A stretch of DNA of 33,014 nucleotides from Cellulomonas sp. IC4_254 (GTDB lineage: Bacteria > Actinomycetota > Actinomycetes > Actinomycetales > Cellulomonadaceae), in contig NZ_JAANNB010000019.1 of assembly GCF_011603975.1 (NCBI RefSeq), forward strand, positions 1-33,014, in the 5' to 3' direction. The position numbers and the translations under genes were made by a program. Position 1 is the stretch's first letter. Each line of letters begins with the position of its first letter. The notes beneath the pieces are model-generated. The model had not been told where the DNA came from, ran no database searches, and worked only from the letters and a program-made list of their open reading frames with translations. Of the stretch, positions 1 through 8,336 are shown in pieces.

Positions 1-1
1 G

Positions 2-1066
2 TCTCCGCCGTCCGCCGTCCCCGCGCCCGCCCCGGTCGCCGCGCCCGCGCCGGGCCCGCAGCCGACCCGCTGGCGGTTCCTCGACTCGCTGCGCGGGTCT
101 GCGCTGCTCGGCATCCTGCTGGTCAACGCCGTCGACCTCACCGAGGCGACGATGCACCGCGCGGGCGGCGCCGCCGTCGCCGACCCGGTCCGCGACGCGC
201 TGCACCTCGCCGTGCAGACCCGGTTCGTGCCGATCTTCGAGCTGTTGTTCGGCATGAGCCTGTGGTTCGTGCTGGCGGGCGCCCGGCGGCGCACGGCACG
301 GGCCTGGGTGGTGCCCGCGCGGCGGATGGCGGCGGTGGCGCTGATCGGTGCGGCGCTCATGGTGGTCTACCCGGGCAACATCCTCGTGGAGTACGGGGTG
401 GTCGGGCTGCTCGTCCTGCCGGTCGTGGCGCTCGCCCCGCGCGCGTGGGTGCTCGGCCTCGGGATCGTGCTGACGGTCGCGGCGTACGCGCTCGCGGGCG
501 GCGGCCTCGCCGCGACGCCCGGCCTGGTGCTCGCGGGGGCGGGGGCCGCGGCGTACGGGCTGCCGCGGGCGCTCGAGACCCGCACCCGGGCGGTCGCGGT
601 GGTGTGCGCGGCCGCCGCGGTGCTGGCGGTGCCGGCGCTGGCGTGGCAGCTGACGCAGCCCGGCGACCCGCGGTTCACCACGGCCGGCGGCGTGGCCGGG
701 CTCGTCGGGGCCGTGCTCTGGACGACCGGGCTGGCGCTGCTGTGGCGCACCCGGGCGCGCCGGGCGATCGCCTGGTTCTTCGAGCCGCTGGGCCGGATGG
801 CGCTCAGCGGGTACGTCGGGGCGGCGGTCGTCCTGGCGGTCGCGGCCCGGCTGGTCGACTTCGGCTCCATGGCCACCGTGGCTCCCGTGGTGCTGCTGTG
901 CGTGCCGCTGATCGTGGCGCAGTCGGTGCTCAGCCGGCTGTGGCTGCGACGGGCCGGGTACGGGCCCGTGGAGTGGGTGCTGCGGTGCGCGACCTGGTGG
1001 CGGCCGGTGCCGCTGCGCCTCGCCCCGGCCGGCCCTCGGCAGGAGGAGCGCGCGGCCCGCGGCTAG
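2..1066 (+). CDS. DUF418-family membrane protein, 5' partial
   Basis: This multi-pass membrane protein of the DUF418 type has no known reaction. The reading frame is open from base 2, so the true start lies before the window and about 354 residues are visible. After a Pro/Ala-rich stretch comes the typical first segment, RFLDSLRGSALLGILLVN, which would be lost if the first ATG (152) were taken as the start. Several Ala/Val/Leu-rich membrane segments follow. The C-terminal part has FEPLGRMALSGY and a late YGPVEWVLR, as expected of the DUF418 domain. The stop (TAG, 1064-1066) is embedded in a TAGGGT hexamer that may be the -10 box of the kinase gene that follows 39 bases later. Family call is firm; function is unknown. 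Confidence 0.85.
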   Translation, partial: SPPSAVPAPAPVAAPAPGPQPTRWRFLDSLRGSALLGILLVNAVDLTEATMHRAGGAAVADPVRDALHLAVQTRFVPIFELLFGMSLWFVLAGARRRTARAWVVPARRMAAVALIGAALMVVYPGNILVEYGVVGLLVLPVVALAPRAWVLGLGIVLTVAAYALAGGGLAATPGLVLAGAGAAAYGLPRALETRTRAVAVVCAAAAVLAVPALAWQLTQPGDPRFTTAGGVAGLVGAVLWTTGLALLWRTRARRAIAWFFEPLGRMALSGYVGAAVVLAVAARLVDFGSMATVAPVVLLCVPLIVAQSVLSRLWLRRAGYGPVEWVLRCATWWRPVPLRLAPAGPRQEERAARG

Positions 1067-1069
1067 GGT
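1064..1069 (+). promoter_or_regulatory. possible -10 box of the FGGY kinase gene
   Basis: TAGGGT fits the actinobacterial TANNNT -10 pattern and would start transcription near 1076, giving a roughly 30-base leader with a ribosome binding site. It overlaps the DUF418 stop codon. I see no convincing -35 box. Confidence 0.35.
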
Positions 1070-1105
1070 CGAGGGGACCCGCGCCGCCGACGACGAGGAT
1101 CTCCC

Positions 1106-2590
1106 ATGGCCCGGACCACCGACGACGTCGCCCTGGCGGACGCCCTCGACCCGCTCGTGGTCGCGATGGACATCGGCTCCACCGCGACCCGCGGCGGCGT
1201 GCACGACGCCACCGGCCGCCCGGTGCACGGGCTCCAGCACAAGGTGCCGCACGCGTTCACCGTCGCCCCCGACGGCACCTCGGTCATCGACCCGGACCAG
1301 GTCGCGGACGAGGTGGGCCAGGTGCTCGACGCGGTGGCGGGGGACCCGCGGCTGGGCACCCGGGTCGCCGGTGTCGCCCTCGACACGTTCGCCGCGTCGC
1401 TGATCGCGGTCGACGCCGCGGGCCGCGCGCTCACCCCCTGCCTGACGTACGCCGACTCGCGCAGCGCCGCCGCCGTGGCCGCGCTGCGCGAGGAGCTGGA
1501 CGAGCGCGCCGTGCAGCAGCGCACCGGCACCCGGATCCACACGAGCTACCACGCGCCCCGGCTGCGCTGGCTCGCGACCGCCGAGCCCCGGGTCGCCGCC
1601 GCAGCCACCGCCTGGTGGTCGCTGGGCGAGTACGTGTACGCCCGGCTGGTGGGCGAGCCGCTGGCAGGGACGTCGACGGTGGCGTGGACCGGGCTGCTCG
1701 ACCGGCGCACCGGCGCGCTCGACGCCGAGCTGCTGGCGGCGGTCGACGCGGACCCGGGCCGGTTCTCCCCGCCGCGCGACACGACCGAGCCGGCGACCCC
1801 GACGGCGCCCGCGCGCTGGCCGGCGCTCGCCCGCGCCGCGTGGTTCCCCGTCCTGACCGACGGCTACGCCAGCAACGTCGGGTCGGGCGCCACGGACGCG
1901 ACGGTGATGACGGCGTCCACGGCGACCAGCGGCGCGCTCCGGGTGCTGCTCGACGGCCCGGCGGACCCGCTGCCCTTCGGGCTGTGGAACTACCGGGTCG
2001 AGGCCGGCCGGACGCTGCTCGGCGGCGCGATCAACGACGTCGGCCGGGCGGTGAGCTGGGCCGGGGCGACGCTGCGGCTGAGCGAGGACCTCGCGCCGGT
2101 GCTCTCCGCCGCGCCCGGGGCCGGGACGCCGCTCGTGCTGCCGTACCTCACGGGCGAGCGTGCGCCGGGCTGGGCCGGCGGGGCCCGGGCCGCGTTCACC
2201 GGCGTCTCGGCGGCCACCACCCCCGACGTGCTGTACCGCGGGATCGTCGAGGGCGTCGCGCTCACGTACGCGCGCGTCGCCGACGAGCTGCACCCCGCGG
2301 CGCCCGACGTGGTCGAGGTGGCCGCCTCCGGGCGGGTCAGCGGCGAGCAGCCGGGGTGGTTGCAGGTCCTCGCGGACGTGCTCGGCCGGCCGGTGACGCA
2401 CGTGACGCGGAAGCGGGCGACGCAGCGCGGGACGGCGCTGCTGGCGCTGGGCGTCCTCGCGCCCGACGTCGAGCGCGCGCCGCGCGCCACCGGGGCCACC
2501 TACGAGCCGCGCGCCGAGCACGCCGACCACTACGCCGACCGCGCGGCGCGGTTCGGTGCGGCGTACGACGCGCTCGTGCGGGACGCCTGA
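1106..2590 (+). CDS. FGGY-family carbohydrate kinase
   Basis: This is an ATP-dependent sugar or sugar-acid kinase of the FGGY family, 494 residues, the usual length. The N-terminal phosphate-binding loop is near residues 18-26 (VAMDIGSTATRGG), with a DTFAAS segment typical of the first domain. In the second domain I see TASTATSGALR and the signature LPYLTGERAPGW followed by FTGVS and YRGIVEGVA. The ERAPGW form resembles gluconate and xylulose kinases, but the substrate cannot be fixed from sequence. A separate P-loop gluconokinase lies at 29149-29709, so this one may act on another sugar acid. The ATG is preceded by GAGGA at 1095-1099 with a 6-base gap. It converges with the gene on the other strand; only 19 bases separate the stops. 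Confidence 0.85.
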   Translation: MARTTDDVALADALDPLVVAMDIGSTATRGGVHDATGRPVHGLQHKVPHAFTVAPDGTSVIDPDQVADEVGQVLDAVAGDPRLGTRVAGVALDTFAASLIAVDAAGRALTPCLTYADSRSAAAVAALREELDERAVQQRTGTRIHTSYHAPRLRWLATAEPRVAAAATAWWSLGEYVYARLVGEPLAGTSTVAWTGLLDRRTGALDAELLAAVDADPGRFSPPRDTTEPATPTAPARWPALARAAWFPVLTDGYASNVGSGATDATVMTASTATSGALRVLLDGPADPLPFGLWNYRVEAGRTLLGGAINDVGRAVSWAGATLRLSEDLAPVLSAAPGAGTPLVLPYLTGERAPGWAGGARAAFTGVSAATTPDVLYRGIVEGVALTYARVADELHPAAPDVVEVAASGRVSGEQPGWLQVLADVLGRPVTHVTRKRATQRGTALLALGVLAPDVERAPRATGATYEPRAEHADHYADRAARFGAAYDALVRDA

Positions 2591-2609
2591 CGGGCGCGCG
2601 CGCCGGGGG

Positions 2610-3035
2610 TCAGTACACGAACCGGCGCACGTCCTCCGGGTGCAGCACGAGCCGGACCTGGTCGTCGGCGAGCATCCCGGCCAGGTCCTCCTGGCGCGCC
2701 GGGTCGTCGAGGTCCCAGTACCGGTGCGCGAGCCGCTCGGCGAGCTCGTGGGCGCCGTCGGGCTCGACGGTCACGCGGCCGGCGATCGCCACCCAGTGCT
2801 CCCGCTCGCCCACCGGCGCGGCGACGACCAGCGAGGCCCGCGGGTCCTCGCGCAGCCGGCGGACCTTGAGGGCGCCCGCCTCGCTGAACAGCTGGACGGT
2901 GCCGTCGTCGGCGACCTCGAACCACACGGGGCGCGGCTGCGGCGGCGTGGGTCCGGCGGCGACGGTGAGGAACCCGTGCAGCGGGCGGCGCAGCAGGTCG
3001 AGGTCCTCGGGGGTCAGGGTGGCGTCGGTGCTCAT
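2610..3035 (-). CDS. PPOX-family flavin/F420-binding split-barrel protein
   Basis: A 141-residue protein with the pyridoxamine 5'-phosphate oxidase-like split-barrel fold. This family binds FMN or, often in actinobacteria, F420, and reduces small substrates. Visible features are an N-terminal helix (TPEDLDLLRRPLHGFLTV), the strand pair PRPVWFEVADDGTVQLFS, then the cofactor-contacting KVRRLREDPRASLVV and a later AIAGRVTV. The Trp-containing segment AHRYWDLDD and the closing VRLVLHPEDVRRFVY are common in F420-type members. The ATG at 3035 has GAGAGG just upstream on the coding strand. A much longer in-frame extension exists upstream but would run antisense across the next genes, so I rejected it. 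The exact substrate is unknown. Confidence 0.75.
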   Translation of the reverse strand: MSTDATLTPEDLDLLRRPLHGFLTVAAGPTPPQPRPVWFEVADDGTVQLFSEAGALKVRRLREDPRASLVVAAPVGEREHWVAIAGRVTVEPDGAHELAERLAHRYWDLDDPARQEDLAGMLADDQVRLVLHPEDVRRFVY

Positions 3036-3158
3036 CACGGCCTCTCGGGTGGGCGGCGGCGTCGGCATCCATCCCACCGGCACCGTCGCGGCGGCGCAAC
3101 CACCGCGACCAGCGGCGCCGCCCGGGGGATGCTGGGCTACCCGACCCGAGGAGCCGCC

Positions 3159-3731
3159 GTGACCGCCGACCCCGACCTGCCCGCCGTGCTGCGCCCGGTG
3201 TGGGACGCGCTCGACGCGGCGACGAGCCGGCGCACGCCGTTCACCCTCGGCGCCCTGGCCACCGTGGCGCCTGACGGCTCCCCGGGGGTCCGCTCGGTGA
3301 TCCTGCGCGACTGGGACCCCGGCCAGGGCGTGCTCGGGTTCGCGACGGACGAGCGGTCCGCGAAGGTCCGTGAGGTCCGTGCCGAGCCGCGGGTCGCGCT
3401 GGTGCTGTGGGACGACGACGCCCAGGTGCAGGTGCGCCTCGGCGGTCGCGCGACCGTCGTGGCCGACCCCGCCGAGCGGTGGCGGCGGTGGCAGGGGCTC
3501 GGCCCGCGCACCCGCCGCGGCTACGCGACCACGACGGCCCCGGGTGCGGCGGTCGACCCGGACGCCGGCGTCGGGCAGGACGACGACGGGGCCGCGTGGT
3601 TCGACCGGTTCGCCTGGGTGGAGGTCGTGGTGGACCACGTCGACCGGCTCGACCTGTCCGCCGATCCGCACGACCGCGCGGTCGCCGACCGCGGCGCCGA
3701 GGGCTGGCTCGCCCGGCGCGTCGCGCCGTGA
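3159..3731 (+). CDS. pyridoxamine 5'-phosphate oxidase-like flavoprotein
   Basis: A 190-residue protein resembling the FMN-binding PNPOx-like family (Alr4036/PdxH-like). The N-terminal helix (VWDALDAATSRRTPFTLGALATV) leads into SPGVRSVILRDW and a TDERSAKVREV segment, which in this family contacts the FMN phosphate. QVRLGGRATVV and FAWVEVVVDHVDRLDL form the later barrel strands, the last being characteristic of PNPOx-like proteins. The GTG start at 3159 is chosen because GAGGAG sits at 3148-3153 with a 5-base gap; an in-frame ATG at 3129 lacks such a site. It is divergent from another split-barrel gene (2610-3035), with 123 bases between them that must hold both promoters. True vitamin B6 activity is not shown. 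Confidence 0.75.
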   Translation: MTADPDLPAVLRPVWDALDAATSRRTPFTLGALATVAPDGSPGVRSVILRDWDPGQGVLGFATDERSAKVREVRAEPRVALVLWDDDAQVQVRLGGRATVVADPAERWRRWQGLGPRTRRGYATTTAPGAAVDPDAGVGQDDDGAAWFDRFAWVEVVVDHVDRLDLSADPHDRAVADRGAEGWLARRVAP

Positions 3732-3768
3732 CGCGCCGCGGGCCCTGTCCCCGGGCACGGTCCGCGCG

Positions 3769-3774
3769 TAGCCT
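3769..3774 (+). promoter_or_regulatory. -10 box of a leaderless transcript
   Basis: TAGCCT ends 6 bases before the ATG at 3781, and there is no Shine-Dalgarno sequence. This is the usual spacing for an actinobacterial leaderless mRNA that starts at the A of ATG. Confidence 0.5.
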
Positions 3775-3780
3775 CGCCGC

Positions 3781-4341
3781 ATGGCCGACGTCGTCCTCTT
3801 CCACCACTCCGGCGGCCTGACCGCGGGCGTCCGCGCGTTCGCCGACCTGCTCCGGGAGCGGGGCCACACGGTGCACACGCCCGACCTGTTCGAGGGCCGG
3901 ACGTTCGCGGACGTCGCCGAGGGCGTCGCGTTCGTGGAGTCCGTCGGCGAGGACGTGTTCGCGCGCCGCGCGGCCGACGCCGTCGCGGGGCTGCCCGCCG
4001 AGGTCGTGTACGGCGGCATGTCGTTCGGCGCCGCCCGCGCCGGCGAGCAGGCCCTCGGGCGGCCCGGGGCGAGGGGCGCGTTCTTCCTCTACGGCGCCGT
4101 GGCCCCGTCCTGGTGGGACGCGACGTGGCCCGACGAGGTCCCGGCGCAGGCGCACGTCGCCGAGGGCGACCCGTGGCGCGAGCCCGAGGCCGAGGACGAG
4201 CTGGTCGGGTTCGGCGGCGAGCTGTTCGTCTACCCGTGCGCGGGCCACCTGTTCGCCGAGGTCGGGCACCCGGACCACGACCCCGCCTGCGCGGAGCTCG
4301 CCACCGAGCGGGTGCTGACCTTCCTCGACGGCCTGGACTGA
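3781..4341 (+). CDS. dienelactone hydrolase-family alpha/beta hydrolase
   Basis: A 186-residue alpha/beta hydrolase of the dienelactone hydrolase type, probably cytoplasmic. The start (ADVVLFHHSGGLTAGVRAFADLLRE) matches the family's first strand and cap. The nucleophile elbow is GMSFG with Ser81, where classical dienelactone hydrolase has Cys. Asp130 (GDPWRE) and His156 (AGHLF) complete a plausible triad, with spacing of 49 and 26 residues, close to the family pattern. At 186 residues it is shorter than the usual ~230. The ATG appears leaderless (see 3769-3774). The substrate is unknown; a serine in this position suggests a general esterase rather than dienelactone turnover. Confidence 0.75.
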   Translation: MADVVLFHHSGGLTAGVRAFADLLRERGHTVHTPDLFEGRTFADVAEGVAFVESVGEDVFARRAADAVAGLPAEVVYGGMSFGAARAGEQALGRPGARGAFFLYGAVAPSWWDATWPDEVPAQAHVAEGDPWREPEAEDELVGFGGELFVYPCAGHLFAEVGHPDHDPACAELATERVLTFLDGLD

Positions 4342-4363
4342 CGCGCCCGGCACGGGGCGCTCG

Positions 4364-4369
4364 TACCAT
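4364..4369 (+). promoter_or_regulatory. -10 box of a leaderless transcript
   Basis: TACCAT is followed by 6 bases and then the GTG at 4376. No ribosome binding site is present, so this supports the GTG as a leaderless start. Confidence 0.5.
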
Positions 4370-4375
4370 CGCCCG

Positions 4376-5302
4376 GTGCCCCCTCGTTCCCCGCTGCCGC
4401 CGCGCCACGGCCTGGCCGCGGCGTGGCTGCGCACGCCGGACCGGGACCGCGCGCACCCGGTGGCCTGGACCACGATGGGCGCCTGGCTCCGCGACCGGCT
4501 GCCCGAGCAGGTCGACGTGGCGGCGATGCTCGCGGACGGGCGGTTCGTCGGCGAGGACGGCCGCCCGGTGCGCGCGGACGACGCGTACGGCCCGCACCGG
4601 TTCGTCTGGTTCCACCGGGACCTGCGGGACGAGCCCGAGGTGCCCGGCGCGATCCACGTGGTGCACCGGGACGAGCGGCTGGTGGTGGTCGACAAGCCGC
4701 CGTTCCTGTCCTCGATCCCGCGGGGCCGGCACGTGCTGCAGAGCGTGGTCGTGCGGCTGCGCGCGGAGCTCGGGCTGCCGGAGCTGTCGCCGCTGCACCG
4801 GCTGGACCGGGTGACGTCGGGGCTGCTGATGCTCGCGACCGAGCAGCGGTGGCGCGGGGCGTACCAGACGGTGTTCGAGCGCCGGGAGGTGCGCAAGACC
4901 TACCGTGCCCTCGCGCCGGTGCGCGACGACCTGGACCTCCCGGTCGTCGTCCGGGACCACATCCGCAAGGAGCGCGGGGTCTGGCAGGCGGAGGTGGTGC
5001 CGGGCGCGCCGGTGAACGCCGAGACCCGGGTGGAGCTGGAGTCGACGGGCCCGGACGGCCTGGGGGTGTACCGGCTGAGCCCGCGCACCGGGCAGATCCA
5101 CCAGCTCCGGCTGCACCTGCTCGGTCTCGGCGTGCCGATCGTCGGCGACCCGCTGTACCCGGTGGTCCGGGACGTCGCGGTGGACGACTTCAGCACCCCG
5201 CTGCAGCTCCTCGCGGCGGAGATCGGCTTCGTCGACCCGGTCGACGGCGCGGACCGACGGTTCACCAGCGTCCGCCGGCTCCCGCTGACGCCGGAGGTGT
5301 GA
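4376..5302 (+). CDS. RluA-family pseudouridine synthase
   Basis: This 308-residue enzyme should isomerise uridine to pseudouridine in rRNA or tRNA. The catalytic motif is HRLDRVTSG with Asp144. It is preceded by VVHRDERLVVVDKPPFLSS, the family's conserved first catalytic-domain strand. The later RTGQIHQLRLHLLGLGVPIVGDPLYP is the standard C-terminal motif of RluA/RsuA-type enzymes. An N-terminal extension of about 95 residues has no clear S4 RNA-binding domain. It matches the actinobacterial subgroup that begins with a PPRHGL-type segment. The start is GTG at 4376, supported by the -10 box 6 bases upstream. The exact RNA target is unknown. Confidence 0.88.
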   Translation: MPPRSPLPPRHGLAAAWLRTPDRDRAHPVAWTTMGAWLRDRLPEQVDVAAMLADGRFVGEDGRPVRADDAYGPHRFVWFHRDLRDEPEVPGAIHVVHRDERLVVVDKPPFLSSIPRGRHVLQSVVVRLRAELGLPELSPLHRLDRVTSGLLMLATEQRWRGAYQTVFERREVRKTYRALAPVRDDLDLPVVVRDHIRKERGVWQAEVVPGAPVNAETRVELESTGPDGLGVYRLSPRTGQIHQLRLHLLGLGVPIVGDPLYPVVRDVAVDDFSTPLQLLAAEIGFVDPVDGADRRFTSVRRLPLTPEV

Positions 5303-5344
5303 GGACCGGGGCACAGGCCCCTGACCTGCGCGAGAACCGGGCTC

Positions 5345-5360
5345 TGGGCCGTTCGGCCCA
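5345..5360. promoter_or_regulatory. palindrome upstream of nirB
   Basis: TGGGCCGTTCGGCCCA has perfect 7-base arms around TT. It ends exactly where a possible -35 (TTAGAC, 5361-5366) begins, which is where an activator would bind. It lies 42 bases after the pseudouridine synthase stop, so it could instead be that gene's terminator, though no T run follows. Confidence 0.4.
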
Positions 5361-5388
5361 TTAGACACGGCTCGGGCCGTCGAAAACT
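5361..5388 (+). promoter_or_regulatory. nirB: possible nirB promoter, leaderless
   Basis: TTAGAC (5361-5366) and AAAACT (5383-5388) are separated by 16 bases, and the ATG follows 6 bases after the second. No Shine-Dalgarno sequence is present before nirB. The local A-rich patch stands out from the surrounding GC-rich DNA. Confidence 0.35.
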
Positions 5389-5394
5389 TGCCGC

Positions 5395-7986
5395 ATGCAC
5401 AGCGAGGGGACGGCCCGCACGGGTCCGGGACGGGTCGTGGTCGTGGGCGGCGGGATGGTCGCGCACCGGTTCGCGGAGCAGCTCTGCGCCCGGGCCGACG
5501 CCGGCGACTGGCACCTGACGGTGATCGGCGAGGAGCCGCACCTGCCGTACGACCGGGTGCACCTGTCGGAGGTGTTCGACGGCCGGGCCGACGCGGACCT
5601 GGCGCTGGCGCCCGAGCCGTGGGCGGACCCGCGCGTCGACCTGGTGACCGGTGACCCCGTGGTCGCGCTGGACCTCGCGGCGCAGACCGTGACCACCCGG
5701 GCCGGCCGGGTCGAGCCCTACGACGCGCTGGTGCTCGCCACCGGCTCACGCGCCTGGGTGCCGCGCACCGAGGGCGTCGACCTGCCGGGGGTGCTCTGCT
5801 ACCGGACGCTCGGCGACGTCACCGACCTGCGGTCCTGGGTCGCCGACCGCGGGTCCGCCCTCGGTCGTCCGCTGCGCGGGGCGGTCGTCGGCGGCGGCGT
5901 CCTCGGGCTGGAGGCCGCCGCCGCGCTGCAGAAGCTCGGCGTCGCGCCCACGGTGGTCGAGTTCGCCGACCGGCTGATGGCCGTGCAGCTCGACGCGGGC
6001 GGCGGCGAGGCGCTGCGCGTCCTGGTGACGGACCTCGGCCTGGACGTCCGCACGTCCGCGGCCGCGACGCGGGTCGTCGCCGGGGACGACGGCCGGGTGG
6101 CGGGCCTGGACCTGTCGACCGGCGAGACGCTCGACGCGGACGTCGTCGTGTACTCGACGGGCATCCGGCCGCGGGACGGCCTGGCGCGCGCGGCGGGCCT
6201 CGTGGTCGCCGAGCGCGGCGGCGTGGTGGTCGGCCCCACCTGCCGCACCTCCGACCCGGCGGTGTGGGCGATCGGCGAGTGCGCGTCCTTCGAGGGCGAG
6301 TGCGCGGGCCTGGTCGCGCCGGGCAACGCGATGGCCGACGTCGTCGTCGACCAGCTGTGCGGTGGGGTGAAGGGGTACAGCAAGGCCGCCGACGGGACGA
6401 AGCTCAAGGGCGTCGGGGTGGACGCGGCGAGCTTCGGCGACGTGCTGGCGCTCACGCCCGGCGCGCTCGAGGTCACGTTCGCCGACCCGGTCGCCAAGAC
6501 CTACCGCAAGCTCGTCGTCTCGGACGACGCCCGGGTGCTGCTCGGCGGCGTGTTCGTCGGGGACATCGAGCTGTACTCCTCGCTGCGCCCGATGCTCGGC
6601 CGCCCGCTCGGCGCCGACCCGTCCGCCTTCCTCGCCCCGCCGGGCGGTGCCGCTCCCGTGCAGACGGACGTGCCCGACGACGTGGTGCTCTGCTCCTGCT
6701 CGAACGTGTCGGCCGGCACGGTCCGCGCGGCCGTCACCGAGCACGGCTGCACCAGCGTCGGCGAGGTCAAGGCGTGCACCCGCGCCGGGACCGTCTGCGG
6801 CTCCTGCGTCCCGCTGCTGACCACGGTCGTGAACCGCACGCTGGAGCAGGCCGGCATCGCGGTGTCCTCCGCGATGTGCGAGCACTTCGCGATGTCCCGC
6901 GCCGAGCTCTACGCGCTCGTGCGGGCCGAGCGGCTGCGCACGTTCACCGAGGTCGTGGGCGCGCACGGGAAGGGCCGCGGCTGCGCGGTCTGCCGCCCGG
7001 TGGTCGCGTCGATCCTGTCCTCCCTCGGCATCGGGCACGTGCTGCAGCCCGACCAGGCACCGCTGCAGGACACCAACGACCACCTGCTCGCGAACCTGCA
7101 GAAGGACGGCACGTACTCGGTCGTCCCGCGGATGCCCGGCGGCGAGGTCACCCCCGAGCGGCTGCTCGTGCTGGCGGAGGTCGCACGCGACTTCGGCCTG
7201 TTCACGCGCGTCACCGGCGCGCAGCGGATCGCGATGTTCGGCGCCCGGCAGGACCAGCTCCCCGCGATCTGGCGGCGGCTGGTCGACGCCGGGTTCGAGT
7301 CCGGCCAGGCGTACGGCAAGTCCCTCCGCGCGGTGAAGACCTGCGTCGGCCAGGCGTGGTGCCGGTTCGGCGTGCAGGACTCGGCGAGCATGGCGGTCCG
7401 CCTGGAGCTCCGCTACCGGGGCCTGCGGTCGCCGCACAAGTTCAAGGTCGGGGTGTCCGGCTGCGCCCGCGAGTGCGCCGAGGCGCGCGGCAAGGACGTC
7501 GGCGTCATCGCGACCGAGAAGGGCTGGAACGTCTACGTCGGCGGCAACGGCGGCTTCACGCCGCGGCACGCGGACCTGCTCGCCGAGGACCTCGACGACG
7601 ACCGGCTGGTCCAGGTCGTCGACCGGTTCCTCGCGCTGTACGTCCGCAGCGCCGACCGGCTGCAGCGCACCGCGCCGTGGGTCGCGGCCTACCCGGGCGG
7701 GCTCGAGGAGCTGCGCCGCGTGGTGGTCGAGGACTCGCTCGGCATCGGCGCGGAGCTCGACGCCGAGGTGGAGCGGCACGTGTCCGGCTACGTGGACGAG
7801 TGGCGCGCCACCCTCGACGACCCGGAGAAGCTCCGCCGGTTCACCCCGTACCTGAACGACCCCGACGCCGCCGACCCCGACCTGGCGTACGTGCCGCAGC
7901 GGGGCCAGGCGCGCCCGGCCCGACCCGGCGAGCACGGCCACCACGACCTGCGCGTCGCCCGCACCCTCGAGGAGGCCCCGCTGTGA
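5395..7986 (+). CDS. nirB: nitrite reductase [NAD(P)H] large subunit
   Basis: This cytoplasmic enzyme reduces nitrite to ammonium with NAD(P)H, using FAD, Fe-S and sirohaem. The 863 residues show the full family order. The FAD-binding VVVVGGGMVAHRF is near residue 15 and the NAD-binding VVGGGVLGLEAAAAL near 165. A BFD-type [2Fe-2S] domain has Cys433, Cys435, Cys468 and Cys471, and a second BFD-like segment has Cys495, Cys530 and Cys533. The C-terminal half carries the [4Fe-4S]-sirohaem ligands Cys650 and Cys656 (TCVGQAWC) and Cys690 and Cys694 (SGCARECAEA). It heads an operon with nirD, cysG and sirB. The ATG at 5395 has no ribosome binding site and may be leaderless. No truncation or missing ligand is seen. 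Confidence 0.97.
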   Translation: MHSEGTARTGPGRVVVVGGGMVAHRFAEQLCARADAGDWHLTVIGEEPHLPYDRVHLSEVFDGRADADLALAPEPWADPRVDLVTGDPVVALDLAAQTVTTRAGRVEPYDALVLATGSRAWVPRTEGVDLPGVLCYRTLGDVTDLRSWVADRGSALGRPLRGAVVGGGVLGLEAAAALQKLGVAPTVVEFADRLMAVQLDAGGGEALRVLVTDLGLDVRTSAAATRVVAGDDGRVAGLDLSTGETLDADVVVYSTGIRPRDGLARAAGLVVAERGGVVVGPTCRTSDPAVWAIGECASFEGECAGLVAPGNAMADVVVDQLCGGVKGYSKAADGTKLKGVGVDAASFGDVLALTPGALEVTFADPVAKTYRKLVVSDDARVLLGGVFVGDIELYSSLRPMLGRPLGADPSAFLAPPGGAAPVQTDVPDDVVLCSCSNVSAGTVRAAVTEHGCTSVGEVKACTRAGTVCGSCVPLLTTVVNRTLEQAGIAVSSAMCEHFAMSRAELYALVRAERLRTFTEVVGAHGKGRGCAVCRPVVASILSSLGIGHVLQPDQAPLQDTNDHLLANLQKDGTYSVVPRMPGGEVTPERLLVLAEVARDFGLFTRVTGAQRIAMFGARQDQLPAIWRRLVDAGFESGQAYGKSLRAVKTCVGQAWCRFGVQDSASMAVRLELRYRGLRSPHKFKVGVSGCARECAEARGKDVGVIATEKGWNVYVGGNGGFTPRHADLLAEDLDDDRLVQVVDRFLALYVRSADRLQRTAPWVAAYPGGLEELRRVVVEDSLGIGAELDAEVERHVSGYVDEWRATLDDPEKLRRFTPYLNDPDAADPDLAYVPQRGQARPARPGEHGHHDLRVARTLEEAPL

Positions 7987-8336
7987 CCAGCGACGTCGTG
8001 GCGGACGAGGTCCGCGTCTGCCGGCTGGACGACCTGCTGCCCGAGCGCGGCGCCGGCGCCCTGGTCGGCGAGCACCGCATCGCGGTGTTCCGGCTGGCCG
8101 ACGACCGGCTGCTCGCCGTGCAGCAGCGCGACCCGTACTCCGGCGCGAACGTGCTCAGCCGCGGCATCGTCGGCGACGTCGACGGCGCGGCCACGGTCAC
8201 CTCGCCCATGTTCAAGCAGGTGTGGGACCTGGCGACGGGCGCCTGCCTGGACGCGGTCGGCAAGGAGCCGGTGGACCTGCGCACCTACCCGGTGCGGCTG
8301 GTCGGCGACGAGGTGCGCGTGGCGGTGACCCCGTGA
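7983..8336 (+). CDS. nirD: nitrite reductase [NAD(P)H] small subunit
   Basis: NirD is the small partner of NirB; 117 residues, usual for the family. It has a Rieske-like fold but, as in other NirD proteins, no CxH/CxxH cluster ligands. The typical segments are VCRLDDLLPERGAGALV, IAVFRLADDRLLAVQQRDPYSGA, SRGIVGD and TVTSPMFKQVWDLATG. The GTG start at 7983 overlaps the nirB stop (GTGA), implying translational coupling that would keep subunit amounts matched. Confidence 0.95.
   Translation: MTSDVVADEVRVCRLDDLLPERGAGALVGEHRIAVFRLADDRLLAVQQRDPYSGANVLSRGIVGDVDGAATVTSPMFKQVWDLATGACLDAVGKEPVDLRTYPVRLVGDEVRVAVTP

Noticed and set aside
2591-2609. terminator between the FGGY kinase and split-barrel gene
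   Set aside because: The CTGAC/GTCAG pair encloses a self-complementary GC block, but the gap is only 19 bases and overlaps both stop codons, so it is too weak to call.
262-3162. 966-codon open frame on the plus strand
   Set aside because: It is a GC-rich shadow of the DUF418, kinase and split-barrel genes: Arg/Gly/Ala-rich with no domain. The conserved motifs sit in the other frames.
5320-5360. possible GlnR box upstream of nirB
   Set aside because: Only part of the GTnAC-n6-GAAAC pattern matches, with several mismatches, so I did not call it.
5746-7944. 732-codon open frame antisense to nirB
   Set aside because: It is the reverse-strand shadow of nirB, which has all cofactor ligands; the antisense protein is low complexity and has no motif.
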